From: Candidatus Liberibacter americanus str. Sao Paulo
GTDB taxonomy: Bacteria > Pseudomonadota > Alphaproteobacteria > Rhizobiales > Rhizobiaceae
NCBI RefSeq assembly: GCF_000496595.1
Contig: NC_022793.1
Span: forward strand, 1,116,001 to 1,180,000
DNA: 64,000 nucleotides
Direction of reading: 5' to 3'
The notes beneath the pieces are model-generated. The model was not told the origin of the DNA. It was given only the letters and a program-made list of their open reading frames with translations, and did not search any database. Positions 18,608-28,717 of the stretch are shown here, one piece after another. Within the stretch, counting starts at the first letter, position 1, and the number at the start of each line of letters is the position of its first letter. The translations under genes and the position numbers were made by a program.

Positions 18608-20404
18608 ATGTCATCTTCATCTAACAATTCATTGAGTGTTCTAAAAAAAATTTGGCCATATATATGGCCAAAAGGCAGTTTGGATTTAAAAATACGCATA
18701 TTAGGATCAATATTTTTTCTTATTGCATCAAAGGTCATGTTACTTGGAGTTCCTTTTCTATTCAAGTGGATAACAGATGCTTTGAATGAACAAATTAATC
18801 AACAAAACACAACATTTCATATAACAACTGGTGTTATTGTTTTAATATCTTCTTATGGTACAGCGCGTGTATTAAGCTTGATAATGAACCAATTGCGAGA
18901 CTGCTTATTTGCTAAAGCTGCTCAAGGAGCCACATGCAAGCTATACCATCAAGTAGTATCGCACATATATAGATTATCACAACGATTTCATGTTGATTAT
19001 AAAGTTGGAAAACTATCAGCGGCAATAGGAAATGGCACCAAAGCTATTGAAACAATCTTACGAATAATGGTTGTTCATCTTATACCAACAGTTATTGAAT
19101 TTTTTATTGCTATAGCATTTTTATGGTATAGTTATGGATATTTTTACGTCGCTGTAATCGCAATTACAGTTTTATTTTATACTACATTTACTGTAGTAAC
19201 AAGCAATTGGCGCGTGAGACTTTTTCGACAAATGAATCAATTAGGAAATGAAACACACGCTAACGTCTTTGATTCTCTCATAAATTTTGAAACTATGCAA
19301 TATTTTAATGCTGAAAAAGCAGAAATTAAAAGATTTGAAAAAGCTATCTCAAAATATGAAAAGGCAGCTATATCTATTTCAACTTCTTTAGGTTGGCTAA
19401 ATTTCGGACAAGGACTGATTCTTAGCATAGGGATAATAATAATAATGATTATGTCATCTCATGCTGTTAATATAGGTCAACAAAGCATTGGAGATTTTGT
19501 ATTTATAAATGCATTACTATCACAGCTTTCTATCCCATTAAATATTATTGGAACAATATATAGAGATACTAGGCAGAGCTTCATAGAAATAGAAGAACTA
19601 TTTAATATTCTCAGCGAAAAAATAGAAATAAAAAATATTACGAATGCTGATAATTTAAAAATAACAAAAGGCACAATAAATTTCGATAAAGTTTTCTTTT
19701 CCTATAACCTAGACAATCAAATTATTAAGGGTTTCTCTCTTGAGATCCCTGCTAGAAAAAAAACAGCATTGATTGGAAAATCAGGGGTCGGTAAATCCAC
19801 TATTTCAAAGCTTATTTATAGATTATACGATATACAAGATGGCTCTATTAGTATTGATGGACATGACATAAGGATGGTAACCAAAGAATCTTTAAGAGAA
19901 GCTATAGGAATAATTGCACAAGATACCGTTTTATTTAATGATACTTTGCGCTATAATATTCTTTATGGACGTCCTGATGCATCTGAAAAGGATTTAGAAG
20001 CCGCTGTAGAGGTTGCACATCTTAAATCTTTTATCATGTCTTTGCCAAATGGATATGATACTATGGTAGGAGAGCGAGGTCTAAAATTATCTGGAGGGGA
20101 AAAACAGCGTGTGTCTATAGCACGTGCTGTAATCAAAAATCCACCTATAATGATCTTTGATGAAGCCACATCATCTCTTGACACAATTACAGAAAGATCT
20201 ATCCAAAATGCTTTAGATTCGTTATCAACAAATCGTACTACTCTAATTATTGCTCATAGATTATCTACTATTGTAAATGCTGATGTAATAGTTGTTTTAA
20301 ATGAAGGTAAAATCGCAGAGCAAGGCAACCATAAACATTTAATGTCGTTAAATGGTATTTATTCTTCAATGTGGAAAAAGCAGCAAGAACATATGATTGA
20401 ATAA
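18608..20404 (+). CDS. Atm1-type ABC exporter (permease-ATPase fusion)
   Basis: Half-transporter of the ABCB7/Atm1 family, which dimerises in the inner membrane and exports glutathione-linked compounds connected with Fe-S and metal handling. The membrane domain occupies about residues 30-320. The ATPase has Walker A GKSGVGKS near 390, the signature LSGGEKQR near 494 and Walker B IMIFDEATSSLD near 513. The N-terminal IWPYIWPKG and the FHVDYKVGKLSAAIGNGTKA block match Atm1-like proteins rather than MsbA. I use ATG 18608; a GTG three codons earlier is in frame. The 598-residue length is normal. Substrate assignment is family-based. Confidence 0.88.
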   Translation: MSSSSNNSLSVLKKIWPYIWPKGSLDLKIRILGSIFFLIASKVMLLGVPFLFKWITDALNEQINQQNTTFHITTGVIVLISSYGTARVLSLIMNQLRDCLFAKAAQGATCKLYHQVVSHIYRLSQRFHVDYKVGKLSAAIGNGTKAIETILRIMVVHLIPTVIEFFIAIAFLWYSYGYFYVAVIAITVLFYTTFTVVTSNWRVRLFRQMNQLGNETHANVFDSLINFETMQYFNAEKAEIKRFEKAISKYEKAAISISTSLGWLNFGQGLILSIGIIIIMIMSSHAVNIGQQSIGDFVFINALLSQLSIPLNIIGTIYRDTRQSFIEIEELFNILSEKIEIKNITNADNLKITKGTINFDKVFFSYNLDNQIIKGFSLEIPARKKTALIGKSGVGKSTISKLIYRLYDIQDGSISIDGHDIRMVTKESLREAIGIIAQDTVLFNDTLRYNILYGRPDASEKDLEAAVEVAHLKSFIMSLPNGYDTMVGERGLKLSGGEKQRVSIARAVIKNPPIMIFDEATSSLDTITERSIQNALDSLSTNRTTLIIAHRLSTIVNADVIVVLNEGKIAEQGNHKHLMSLNGIYSSMWKKQQEHMIE

Positions 20405-20603
20405 AAAATCGAAATTATTTCATATCATTACGATATATCTTAATATAATAATATAAAATATACCAGTAACGTTAACTTTAATTTTTACATTTATAGTATA
20501 ATATATGTTAATCTTAATTATTTTAAAAATAGCAGATTTTAAGTAGTTATGGAAAGTATTAATCTAAAAAAGAACACTCTATTTTAAAGGAGAAATTCTG
20601 TTC

Positions 20604-21302
20604 ATGAATTTTATAAGAACGATACGCAAAATTTTATTTCCTATCCATTTTCATGGTTGGCCTTTTATAATATCTTTTCTTGCAATTGCAGTAATACTAG
20701 GAATGTGGAGTAATGTATTATTTTGGATAGGAATCATACTAACTGTTTGGTGCTCTTATTTTTTTCGAGATCCAGAGAGAGTAACACCGATTGATCCTAA
20801 TTTATTAATTAGTCCTGCTGATGGTCGTGTGTCCGCAATATGCGAAGTTACCCCACCTCCAGAATTAGAACTAGAAGATGATGTGATGTTTCGTGTTTCA
20901 ATATTCATGAATATTTTTGATTGTCATGTCAACCGCAGTCCTATTAGCGGTGAGATTATAAGTGGCATACATCGTAACGGACAATTTATGAATGCTGAAT
21001 TAGATAAAGCGAGCGAAACAAATGAGAGATATAGTTTAGTAATTGAGACGATTCATGGTAAAATTGGCGTTGTACAAATCGCTGGTTTTATTGCACGTAG
21101 AATAGTTTGCTGGGTCAAACCAAATATGAAAATCGAAACAGGAACGAGATTTGGGTTAATAAGATTTGGTTCACGAGTAGATCTTTTCGTTCCTAAAATT
21201 GCTAATATACGTGTTGCAATTGATCAAAAAACAGTGGCAGGAGAAACAATTATAGCTGAATTCAATTCAAATAAACCACCTTTATTAGTACTCCGCGGAT
21301 AA
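20604..21302 (+). CDS. psd: Phosphatidylserine decarboxylase
   Basis: Converts phosphatidylserine to phosphatidylethanolamine. It is the short (type II, 232-residue) form, with two N-terminal membrane segments, the SYFFRDPERVTP and SPADGRVSAI blocks, and the self-cleavage site Gly189-Ser190 in RFGSRVD, which generates the pyruvoyl cofactor. AAGGAG lies 11 bases before ATG 20604. pssA follows 36 bp downstream, so the two consecutive steps of PE synthesis share a transcript. Intact catalytic site; high confidence. Confidence 0.96.
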   Translation: MNFIRTIRKILFPIHFHGWPFIISFLAIAVILGMWSNVLFWIGIILTVWCSYFFRDPERVTPIDPNLLISPADGRVSAICEVTPPPELELEDDVMFRVSIFMNIFDCHVNRSPISGEIISGIHRNGQFMNAELDKASETNERYSLVIETIHGKIGVVQIAGFIARRIVCWVKPNMKIETGTRFGLIRFGSRVDLFVPKIANIRVAIDQKTVAGETIIAEFNSNKPPLLVLRG

Positions 21303-21338
21303 TTATCTAATATTTTTTATAGGATAAGGAATTTTATA

Positions 21339-22187
21339 GTGGAAGAAAAAAAACCTGATATCAATGCAAATGATTTTATCACTAAACATAGTCAAGAAAT
21401 AAAAGGAGACACCCAAGAAAAGGATATTATGCCTCTTAAGCTTGTTTTTCCTAATTTAGTAACGATTCTCGCTATATGTTCGGGGTTTAGTGGTATTGGC
21501 TCAGCATTGGAAGGTAAATACGAAAAAGCTGTATTTATGATACTAATAGCAGCTTTTCTTGATGGGATAGATGGGCGTATAGCTCGTTTCATGAAAGCAA
21601 CTTCAAAGTTTGGAGAACAGTTAGATTCGATAGCAGATGTTATTAATTTTGGCATCGCCCCTGCATTGGTCTTATATATCTCCCTACTATCAAAGGCTAA
21701 TACATTTGGATGGAGTATAGCTTTAATGTATACTATCGCAACAAGTTTGCGTCTGGCAAGGTTTAACATTATGAATGAATCAAGCCATAAAGAACCTTGG
21801 GAAAAAGAGTATTTTATTGGCGTCCCAGCTCCACTTGGAGCAATACTATTAATGTTACCTCTATATATAACTTTTTTGGGAATTAATATAGTAGGAATAT
21901 ACATCTATTTATCAACAATTTACGCAATGATAATCAGCTTTTTATTATGTTCTAAGTTACCAATATGGTCTTTTAAAGAAATCCAAGGAACTATTCGTAA
22001 AGATTTGGTGTTACCAATTATTCTATGTGTAACACCTTATATAGCATTTATGATACATTTTTTATGGGAAGTTATAATAATTAGTGTATTAAGTTATATA
22101 ATATTAATCCCGGTATCATACTACTCATGTCATAAAAAATATCATAAATTAAATAAAAAAATAACGTTTAGAAATACAATATTTTAG
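21339..22187 (+). CDS. pssA: CDP-diacylglycerol--serine O-phosphatidyltransferase
   Basis: Makes phosphatidylserine from CDP-diacylglycerol and serine, feeding the psd-encoded enzyme just upstream. The CDP-alcohol phosphotransferase signature is complete: Asp78-Gly79, Ala82-Arg83, Gly92, Asp96 and Asp100. Several membrane helices follow, for 282 residues total. The start is GTG 21339 behind ATAAGGA. The N-terminal 30 residues are polar and variable. The gene pair psd-pssA is the standard rhizobial arrangement. Confidence 0.95.
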   Translation: MEEKKPDINANDFITKHSQEIKGDTQEKDIMPLKLVFPNLVTILAICSGFSGIGSALEGKYEKAVFMILIAAFLDGIDGRIARFMKATSKFGEQLDSIADVINFGIAPALVLYISLLSKANTFGWSIALMYTIATSLRLARFNIMNESSHKEPWEKEYFIGVPAPLGAILLMLPLYITFLGINIVGIYIYLSTIYAMIISFLLCSKLPIWSFKEIQGTIRKDLVLPIILCVTPYIAFMIHFLWEVIIISVLSYIILIPVSYYSCHKKYHKLNKKITFRNTIF

Positions 22188-22421
22188 ATAAAATATACCA
22201 AAATAAAATTAAAATATATATTATACAATCTATAAATGTTATTTTTTGTCGGTACTTTATTTTTTGTCATTATAATTTTTTAAAAAACTTCATTAATGCA
22301 AAATAAATATTTGATGTCTTTGATAAATAACTTATATAAAAATATATTATTGAAATTTATTATATATCATATCAATATTCATATAAATTAGATTAAATTG
22401 GCTAATTGAAATAAATAATAT

Positions 22422-23213
22422 TCAAGAAATAACGTTATTCTGTGACCTATGATAAAACATTTTAGCTGTAAGCGGAAGATTTAAGTGAGGATTATCTTTA
22501 ATAGTCTCTAACAAGAGTATTTCACTCTCATGTTCCATCTTTATCTGGAATTCTTCGAAGAATTTTTTCCTGGGCATATCAGGTGGAATTGGATTTAAAA
22601 CTCGTACTTTAAAATATCCTGGATAACGTACAAATCGCCCTTTTGGCCAAAACAAGCCAGCATGAACAACAATTGGTATTACTGGCACTTTAAGAGAATC
22701 ATATATATGCGATATGCCTTTTTTATATATAGCCTTTTCACCCGGAAGAAGACGTGTCCCCTCAGGATATATTATTAACTGGCGATTATTATCCACTGCT
22801 TGTCTAGAACGATCTATGATATTTTTCATATCAAGCCTCTTTGAACTGCGATCAACTCCAATCATACCCTGTTTTAAACAATAAAATCCTATTATTGGTA
22901 TGAAAAAAACAGTATGTTTTAATATAAATATAGGATCTTCTACACAAGTTAAAAAATAAAAAGTATCCCAAGATGATTGATGTTTAATAGCTATAATACA
23001 GCCCGTTTTAGGAATATTATCTAATCCTTCAATTACAACATTAGTTTTTGTAACATATTTTAACAATAATTGATTTATCTTTGCCCATATTTTAGCAATA
23101 TGCGCACATTTTTTTCTTGTGATGAATAAATGAGATATACTTAAGACTATTAGCGTAAAAAAAGTATTGATGATAAATAAAATATTAAAAATCAAAGATC
23201 TAATAAAAATCAT
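22422..23213 (-). CDS. plsC: 1-acyl-sn-glycerol-3-phosphate acyltransferase
   Basis: Acylates lysophosphatidic acid to phosphatidic acid, the precursor of all phospholipids. The family motifs are present: His78-x4-Asp83 (HQSSWD), then IGVDRSSKR and YPEGTR around residues 149-154. The N-terminus is a membrane helix. Length is 263 residues and AGGATA precedes ATG 23213. The ydcF-like gene ends 34 bp upstream and probably shares its transcript, an arrangement also seen downstream of ftsEX in rhizobia; no ftsEX is present here. Confidence 0.93.
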   Translation of the reverse strand: MIFIRSLIFNILFIINTFFTLIVLSISHLFITRKKCAHIAKIWAKINQLLLKYVTKTNVVIEGLDNIPKTGCIIAIKHQSSWDTFYFLTCVEDPIFILKHTVFFIPIIGFYCLKQGMIGVDRSSKRLDMKNIIDRSRQAVDNNRQLIIYPEGTRLLPGEKAIYKKGISHIYDSLKVPVIPIVVHAGLFWPKGRFVRYPGYFKVRVLNPIPPDMPRKKFFEEFQIKMEHESEILLLETIKDNPHLNLPLTAKMFYHRSQNNVIS

Positions 23214-23247
23214 ATTTTATCCTATTATTTCATAGTAATAATCTAAG

Positions 23248-23829
23248 TTAAATTATAAAATTATGCAAAAAATTATGTGAAAGCAATAATATCATTTTTA
23301 AATATTCTATAAATAATTTTTTTATCATCTTTATATCTAACATAAAAATATTTGTTTTGAAATTATAACTAGTAATTGAATATGGAATAAAGTTTATAGT
23401 AAAATCAATTTTGCGTAATTCAAAAAGTATTCTAGGCATATGATAACTGCTTGTTACTACAATAATATCACGATATCTATTTTTTTTTATCCAGTTATAT
23501 GCCTCTCTAGCATTACCAGCAGTATCTAGAGCTTCATATCCTATATCTACACAACACATTGCTAAATCTGATTTTATAGGGATCTTTTGATATAATACCT
23601 CCTTATTAACAGAACGATGCACCCCTGATATAAGCAATCTTTGTCCTATTTTTTGCTCTAATAATTCAAATGCTTTCTCTATCCTACTTCTTTCTCCAGT
23701 CAATACTATAATAGCTTGTGCAGATATATTTTCCAATGGTTTGATATTATCAATATATCTTATAAATGAGATAAACCCTCCTATTATCAAAACAAAAAAT
23801 ATGGATATAGTATAAATAAGATAACGCAA
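23248..23829 (-). CDS. YdcF-family (DUF218) membrane protein
   Basis: DUF218/YdcF-type protein of unknown biochemical role; family members are linked to envelope processes. There is one N-terminal membrane helix (about residues 3-24). The DUF218 core follows, with IIVLTGERSRIEKAFELLEQ, LLISGVH, the DTAGNAREAYNW stretch and VVTSSYHMPR. The predicted start is TTG 23829 with AAAGG upstream. 193 residues is usual. It is likely co-transcribed with plsC. Confidence 0.82.
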   Translation of the reverse strand: MRYLIYTISIFFVLIIGGFISFIRYIDNIKPLENISAQAIIVLTGERSRIEKAFELLEQKIGQRLLISGVHRSVNKEVLYQKIPIKSDLAMCCVDIGYEALDTAGNAREAYNWIKKNRYRDIIVVTSSYHMPRILFELRKIDFTINFIPYSITSYNFKTNIFMLDIKMIKKLFIEYLKMILLLSHNFLHNFII

Positions 23830-24667
23830 TTTCTACCTTTAGACATTTTGTATTAAAATTATATTTTAAAATATCGTTTAATATATAAATTATGTAATGT
23901 ATTTTAAAATCATAATTTTATCATAATAAAATTATTGAATAGGATGAAAATAGATATTATTTACATATGATAGCATTTTTCATAAGTTTAAATATAGCAT
24001 TATGTGATACCAAATAATTCTAATAAACCAAAATCATATCATATTTAATATAAAAAATACAATGTCCAAATAATAAATAAAATTAGTATATTAAAGCACA
24101 GCAAAATCTAATATCTGAAGATATGCATATAAAAATTTCTTAGATCAAATCACATAGAAGTAATAAAATAATATAAGATTATTATCAATTTTTTTCAAAC
24201 TCAACATTTGCTTAGGGATAAATAAAAAGCATATTTCCAGCAATATATAACCAGCATACATCAATAAGTATTAAATAATGATATTCTTAAAAAGCCAAAT
24301 AAAGAACAATTATAATAAAATCGACAGAAGACTATAAAGAGGCAAATTTGTTGCGCCCTACCATATATGAATAAAAGGATAAAGCAGTACCTGTTTGCCT
24401 TTGGCAATAATATAATAAAGAAATTTAATATTCAAATACTAATACGACGTCCTGTTAGAGCATTCCATATTATCAATAATAATTCTGATATACCATCTAT
24501 AACCAAATCATAAAAATATGAACTTTAAAATTTTCTAAATTAAATAATATCAACTCGAATTCAAAATAATCTGTTATAATTGATCTATAAACCATATAAT
24601 ATAACCGATATTTTAAAGATTAATGCAGATATCAACATAAAAAATTGATTCAAAGGGATAATAAACT
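23830..24667. other. Gene-free gap between divergent ydcF and gloB
   Basis: About 840 bp without a supported gene. Most is AT-rich; the part from about 24340 to 24470 is visibly less so and may be the trace of a lost gene (see findings). The divergent promoters of ydcF-plsC and gloB must lie here. Confidence 0.5.
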
Positions 24668-25438
24668 GTGAAATATCTGGAAATAGCCACAAATCTTTAT
24701 AAAGACAACTTTTGTATCATAGTTCATTATAATAAAAATAACTTAACAGCTGCTATAGATTCTCCTGATACTGATACAATATTGAAGATGCTAGATAAAA
24801 AAAAATGGAATTTAACACATATTTTCAATACACATCATCATTCGGATCACACAATAGCCAATTTAGAGTTAAAAAATATTTTTGATTGTATAGTATTTGG
24901 ACCACTAATTGAATTAGATAAAATCCCTGGTATTAATCACGGACTTATATGCGGAGAAATAATAACATTCGGAGAACATCCAGTGAGAATTATTGCTACT
25001 CCTGGACATACAAAAGGTCACATATGTTATCATTTTTTAGAAGATAATATTATTTTTGTAGGTGATACTTTATTTTCAATAGGATGCGGCAAAATCTATA
25101 AAAACAGTTATCATGAAATGTTTGAATCACTAAAAAAGATAAAATCATTGCCTGAAAAAACACAAATTTATTTCGGTCATGAATATACCTATAATAACGC
25201 TAGATTTGCATTATCTTTTGATTCAAATAACTTAGAACTACAAAAATATTTTGCTAGGATAGAATATTTATATAACACAAAAATATACACTAATCCCACT
25301 ATGCTATCTATTGAAAAAAAGACAAATCCTTTTTTAAGAACTGAAAATTTAATACTAAGAAAAAATATACAAATGGAAGATGCAAGCGAGATAGATTTTT
25401 TTACTGAACTTCGTAGACGCAAAGATTTATTCAAATAA
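24668..25438 (+). CDS. gloB: Hydroxyacylglutathione hydrolase (glyoxalase II)
   Basis: Hydrolyses S-lactoylglutathione to lactate and glutathione in methylglyoxal detoxification. It is a metallo-beta-lactamase fold enzyme with the zinc motif T-H-x-H-x-D-H at residues 55-61. Further ligands are His in TPGHTKGHI, Asp in VGDTLFSIGCGK and His in GHEYTYNN. Length is 256 residues, and the C-terminus FFTELRRRKDLFK is typical of glyoxalase II. The start is GTG 24668 behind AAAGGGA. I saw no gloA nearby. Confidence 0.94.
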   Translation: MKYLEIATNLYKDNFCIIVHYNKNNLTAAIDSPDTDTILKMLDKKKWNLTHIFNTHHHSDHTIANLELKNIFDCIVFGPLIELDKIPGINHGLICGEIITFGEHPVRIIATPGHTKGHICYHFLEDNIIFVGDTLFSIGCGKIYKNSYHEMFESLKKIKSLPEKTQIYFGHEYTYNNARFALSFDSNNLELQKYFARIEYLYNTKIYTNPTMLSIEKKTNPFLRTENLILRKNIQMEDASEIDFFTELRRRKDLFK

Positions 25439-25831
25439 AATATCAATTTATAAATCTAGTTGTATCAAGTAGCAGTTTTCTTTTAATATAGATAAAAAGA
25501 ACAGACAATATAAGACAAATCAATATAAAAATTATTACAGGGGAAAATTAAATTATACCTTAACAAATGATTGTTATTATTTAATAATATATTAACAATG
25601 ATGTAAATATAAAATGGCTAATTAACATTGAAACAGGACTAGTATTTTTTGAATTATAGATGTATGTAATTATACTGAATGAAAGTGTATATATAGTCTT
25701 CTATAAGGAATAGCCGTATTTGTGCTGCCTGACATATAAGACCGGTTGTTTATTATAAGAATGCCATCATAGTAATCAAGATAAAATAAGGGAATTGTTA
25801 TTTTCTTAAAAGCTGTAAAAGGAGCAGATGT
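25439..25831. other. Leader region before rpmB
   Basis: About 390 bp with no gene. The last 150 bp, from about 25680, are less AT-rich than the rest and lie directly upstream of a highly expressed ribosomal protein gene, so they probably hold its promoter and 5' leader. I could not identify an autoregulatory structure with confidence. Confidence 0.4.
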
Positions 25832-26125
25832 ATGTCTCGCGTATGTGAATTAACAGGAATAAAAGTAATGTCGGGGAATAAAGTAAGCCACGCTAATAAT
25901 AAAACAAAGCGTAGGTTTCTGCCTAATCTGTGTAATATTGCGCTAATTTCAGATGTTCTTGGGCAAAAATATCAGCTTCGTATTTCAAAACATGCTCTGA
26001 GATCAGTTGAACACATAGGTGGACTCGATCAGTATCTTTTAAAATCTAAAAAGAATAATCTTTCTGATCGTACAAGACTTTTGCGTGATCAAATAATAAA
26101 GAAAATGTCTAAAGAAACCTCTTAA
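25832..26125 (+). CDS. rpmB: 50S ribosomal protein L28
   Basis: Structural protein of the large ribosomal subunit. The 97 residues contain the family start [20 protein letters not shown], the [11 protein letters not shown] block and the C-terminal LRVS-like [21 protein letters not shown]. This is the longer alphaproteobacterial form. A strong AAAGGAG lies eight bases before ATG 25832. It is monocistronic here. Confidence 0.96.
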   Translation: MSRVCELTGIKVMSGNKVSHANNKTKRRFLPNLCNIALISDVLGQKYQLRISKHALRSVEHIGGLDQYLLKSKKNNLSDRTRLLRDQIIKKMSKETS

Positions 26126-26418
26126 TAGGTTATTATCAATATTATATTTTGTATTTAATCAAATTAATATTATATCACCTTTTCATTATAAAGTTTTGAT
26201 TAATAGTTGATCAAATTTATATTCAATTCTCATATTATATTGCGTATATTAAATATTTTTATAAAACATATTAGCTGTTCTCGATTACTTTAATAGCAAT
26301 ATATATGCATATGATGATATGTAAAATAAGAAAATTCAGAAATAAACAAATGATATGTGGAATATTAGCTAAAATAATATAACACTTTAAAGTCAATTAA
26401 TTGTTACACATAGTTTAT

Positions 26419-26985
26419 TTAGCACATTCCAGATTGTTTCAATAATCTATAAGCCTGAATGACTGCTTGAAAACGCTCTTCTGATCCACGATCCCCCCCA
26501 TTAAAATCTGGATGATGTTTTTTGATCAAACTTTTGTATCTTAGCCTTATATCTTCAGGGGAAGAATCGGATAATAAACCCAATATTTCTAATGCATTAA
26601 ACTGCATTGAGCTGATGCGACTATCTCCACGATCAGCAAAATTACCATAAGAAAATTTATTTTCTTTATAAGTAGAAGAATGACGTTTTGAGTATAATTC
26701 GTCAGTCCAAGTAAAACGCCCCCCTGTAACTGCTTCTTTCTGATAAAATCCAACTTCATCATTAGAAAGTTCTAAGAAGTAATTATACCCTTTGTTATAT
26801 CTTTTAACATGCTCAAGGCAGAAAAGGAAAAAATGATTTTCAGCACTACGACCAACTGGAGCACGGTATTCGCCTATGCACTTACAGTTATCCCACTGGC
26901 ACATAGAAGACTTATTGCTAGAAGTATTGCCCTTCCGCTTTTTATTCGTTCGGATACGATCAAAATATTTAGAATCAAGTTTCAT
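26419..26985 (-). CDS. DnaJ (J-domain) protein
   Basis: J-domain co-chaperone-like protein of the alphaproteobacterial type found next to bolA. The N-terminal two thirds are family-specific, with a Cys-bearing CQWDNCKCIGEYRAP motif at 29-43 and FCLEHVKRYNKGYNYF. The C-terminal J-domain starts at about residue 130 and contains the essential HPD at 158-160 (KKHHPDFNGGDRG). It should activate an Hsp70 (DnaK). Length is 188 residues. It is divergent from bolA with 99 bp between starts, as in rhizobia; partner and client are unknown. Confidence 0.88.
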   Translation of the reverse strand: MKLDSKYFDRIRTNKKRKGNTSSNKSSMCQWDNCKCIGEYRAPVGRSAENHFFLFCLEHVKRYNKGYNYFLELSNDEVGFYQKEAVTGGRFTWTDELYSKRHSSTYKENKFSYGNFADRGDSRISSMQFNALEILGLLSDSSPEDIRLRYKSLIKKHHPDFNGGDRGSEERFQAVIQAYRLLKQSGMC

Positions 26986-27084
26986 AATAGCTTATTATTA
27001 ACTACTGTAAATTATAAGACAAGGGTATTTATAAACAACCATTGTTAATATATAAGTCAAAATATACAATAAATAGGAAATACA

Positions 27085-27381
27085 ATGCAAACTAATCATA
27101 TATCTCTTATAAATAGAATAACAAAAAAAATCAGAATCGCACTATCTCCAAGCGAATTAGAAATAATAAACGAAAGCAATTTACATATAGGACATAAACC
27201 AGAATTCGATGGATCTGGCGAAACTCACATTCGCATAAGAATTATATCACAAAAATTCAAAGGAATGAATAAAATAATGATACATAAAAAAATATATGAG
27301 TTACTTAATGATGAAATAAATAATGGATTACATGCAATTTCCATAGAAGCTTTTTCTCCAGATAAAAAACAGGCTCTTTAA
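27085..27381 (+). CDS. bolA: BolA family protein
   Basis: Small BolA-like protein, which in other bacteria partners with monothiol glutaredoxin in Fe-S or iron regulation. The 98 residues match the family: N-terminal helix with RIALSPSELEIINES, the GSGETHIRIRIIS strand block, and the C-terminal HAISIEAFSPDK. The conserved HIGH-like NLHIGHK is present. AGGAAA precedes ATG 27085. It is divergent from the J-domain gene. Confidence 0.9.
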   Translation: MQTNHISLINRITKKIRIALSPSELEIINESNLHIGHKPEFDGSGETHIRIRIISQKFKGMNKIMIHKKIYELLNDEINNGLHAISIEAFSPDKKQAL

Positions 27382-27556
27382 AACAATTAATCTAATTATA
27401 TATTGAAAAAACTGCATAACTAAATGATATGAATACTAATAATAAAATTAATGATTACTAATGCACTTAATAATATTACAATTGATAAAAACATAATCTA
27501 TCCTGGATATAAATTATAGTTAATTAAAAAAGATAACTTATAATTTGTTGTAATTA

Positions 27557-28138
27557 TTAAAAATTATAATCAGCTAATTTGCTTATAGCATTATCAACTG
27601 TCTCTTCTATTGAAAGGTCAGATGAAACTAAAACCATATCTGCTTTTGCATATATTGAATTTCTAGATTCCATTAATTTTCTTAACGTTTCCTTTGGATC
27701 AGACAGATTAAGCAAAGGACGTTTGTCTAAGCTATTATTTATCCTATTCCATAATATGTCAAAATTAGCTTGTAACCACAAAGTTATTCCTTTTTCTAGA
27801 ATATATTCACGAATTTCATCGTTAATAAACCCTCCTCCTCCAAGTGCAATAATACGATTAGTTCCTTGTAAAAAAAACTTTGTAACCCGCAATTCTAGAT
27901 CTCGAAACGCATCTTCTCCGTGATAATTAAAAAAATCTTCTATACTCATTGAAGATAATTTTTCAATTTCATGATCAACATCAACGAAAGGAATTTTAAT
28001 TATAGAAGACATAATGCTACCAACTGTCGTCTTCCCTGCTCCCATTAATCCAACAAGAACAAAATTCTTCTTACTTAAAGTAGAACGTATATGACTATCT
28101 CTATATATATGACTATCTTTTTTAATTCTAAAAATCAC
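27557..28138 (-). CDS. aroK: Shikimate kinase
   Basis: Phosphorylates shikimate at the 3-hydroxyl in aromatic amino acid synthesis. The 193-residue P-loop kinase has Walker A GLMGAGKT at 30-37, the shikimate-binding DVDHEIEK, a FRDLE block and the GGGGFI loop. The N-terminus carries a small direct duplication (DSHI twice). The start is GTG 28138. In rhizobia aroB normally follows directly in the same operon. Here 175 bp of non-coding DNA and the convergent bolA end follow instead, so aroB has moved or been lost. The kinase itself looks intact. Confidence 0.93.
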   Translation of the reverse strand: MIFRIKKDSHIYRDSHIRSTLSKKNFVLVGLMGAGKTTVGSIMSSIIKIPFVDVDHEIEKLSSMSIEDFFNYHGEDAFRDLELRVTKFFLQGTNRIIALGGGGFINDEIREYILEKGITLWLQANFDILWNRINNSLDKRPLLNLSDPKETLRKLMESRNSIYAKADMVLVSSDLSIEETVDNAISKLADYNF

Positions 28139-28439
28139 TTATAAAACACTATCATTTTATTAATTAAGAAAAATCAATAACTTAACTATCTCTTAATACA
28201 GAGTAAGGTAAAATTAAGGTTATTGATTATACGATGTTTTCTATTTTTATCACCATAATTTTTTTAGATCAATATTTTGATCAAAATATATAAAATTATC
28301 AATTTTTAGTTGAATTATATTTACCAAATTAATACGATAATCTTAGAAGACAATCAGCATTTTTTTAGTTAAAAAATCTATGATAGAAAGCAAAATGAAT
28401 ATCATAGACATGAATATTACAATAATTACCTTATTGTAA
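28139..28439. other. AT-rich gap upstream of aroK
   Basis: About 300 bp without a gene; presumably contains the aroK promoter. From 28380 to 28450 the sequence has inverted ATATTCAT/ATGAATAT-type tracts but no clear terminator. Confidence 0.4.
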
Positions 28440-28658
28440 TATTCATATATATTATATGGATATGACTTCTTAGAGACGGAGGGAAAATTTTCAGATATTG
28501 AAGAAAAGGCAATGATTTTAGGAACTTGATTAATTTTAGAAATATTGGAAGCTCAAGAAAAATTAGAAAGATTGCTAAATGAATTAAACTCAGAGATATC
28601 TAATCTAAAAGAGATGATTAAAACTGATATAAATCAACTAAACAGCTTCATAAATTAA
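28440..28658 (+). pseudogene. Possible small reading frame broken by one in-frame TGA
   Basis: One frame is open from 28440 to a TGA at 28527-28529, then open again to TAA at 28656-28658. The second part is Leu/Glu/Lys-rich with heptad spacing (ILEAQEKLERLLNELNSE), i.e. a likely coiled coil, unlike random AT-rich translation. A purine-rich GGAGGGA at about 28478-28484 and an ATG at 28512 lie before the TGA; a TTG at 28545 could start the second part alone. I cannot assign a family. It may be a decayed small gene, a small coiled-coil protein starting at TTG, or chance. Confidence 0.25.
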
Positions 28659-28717
28659 TCAATAATTTATTAATCAGGATAAATTATGGTAGAATATTAC
28701 ATATAATTTATATCTAA

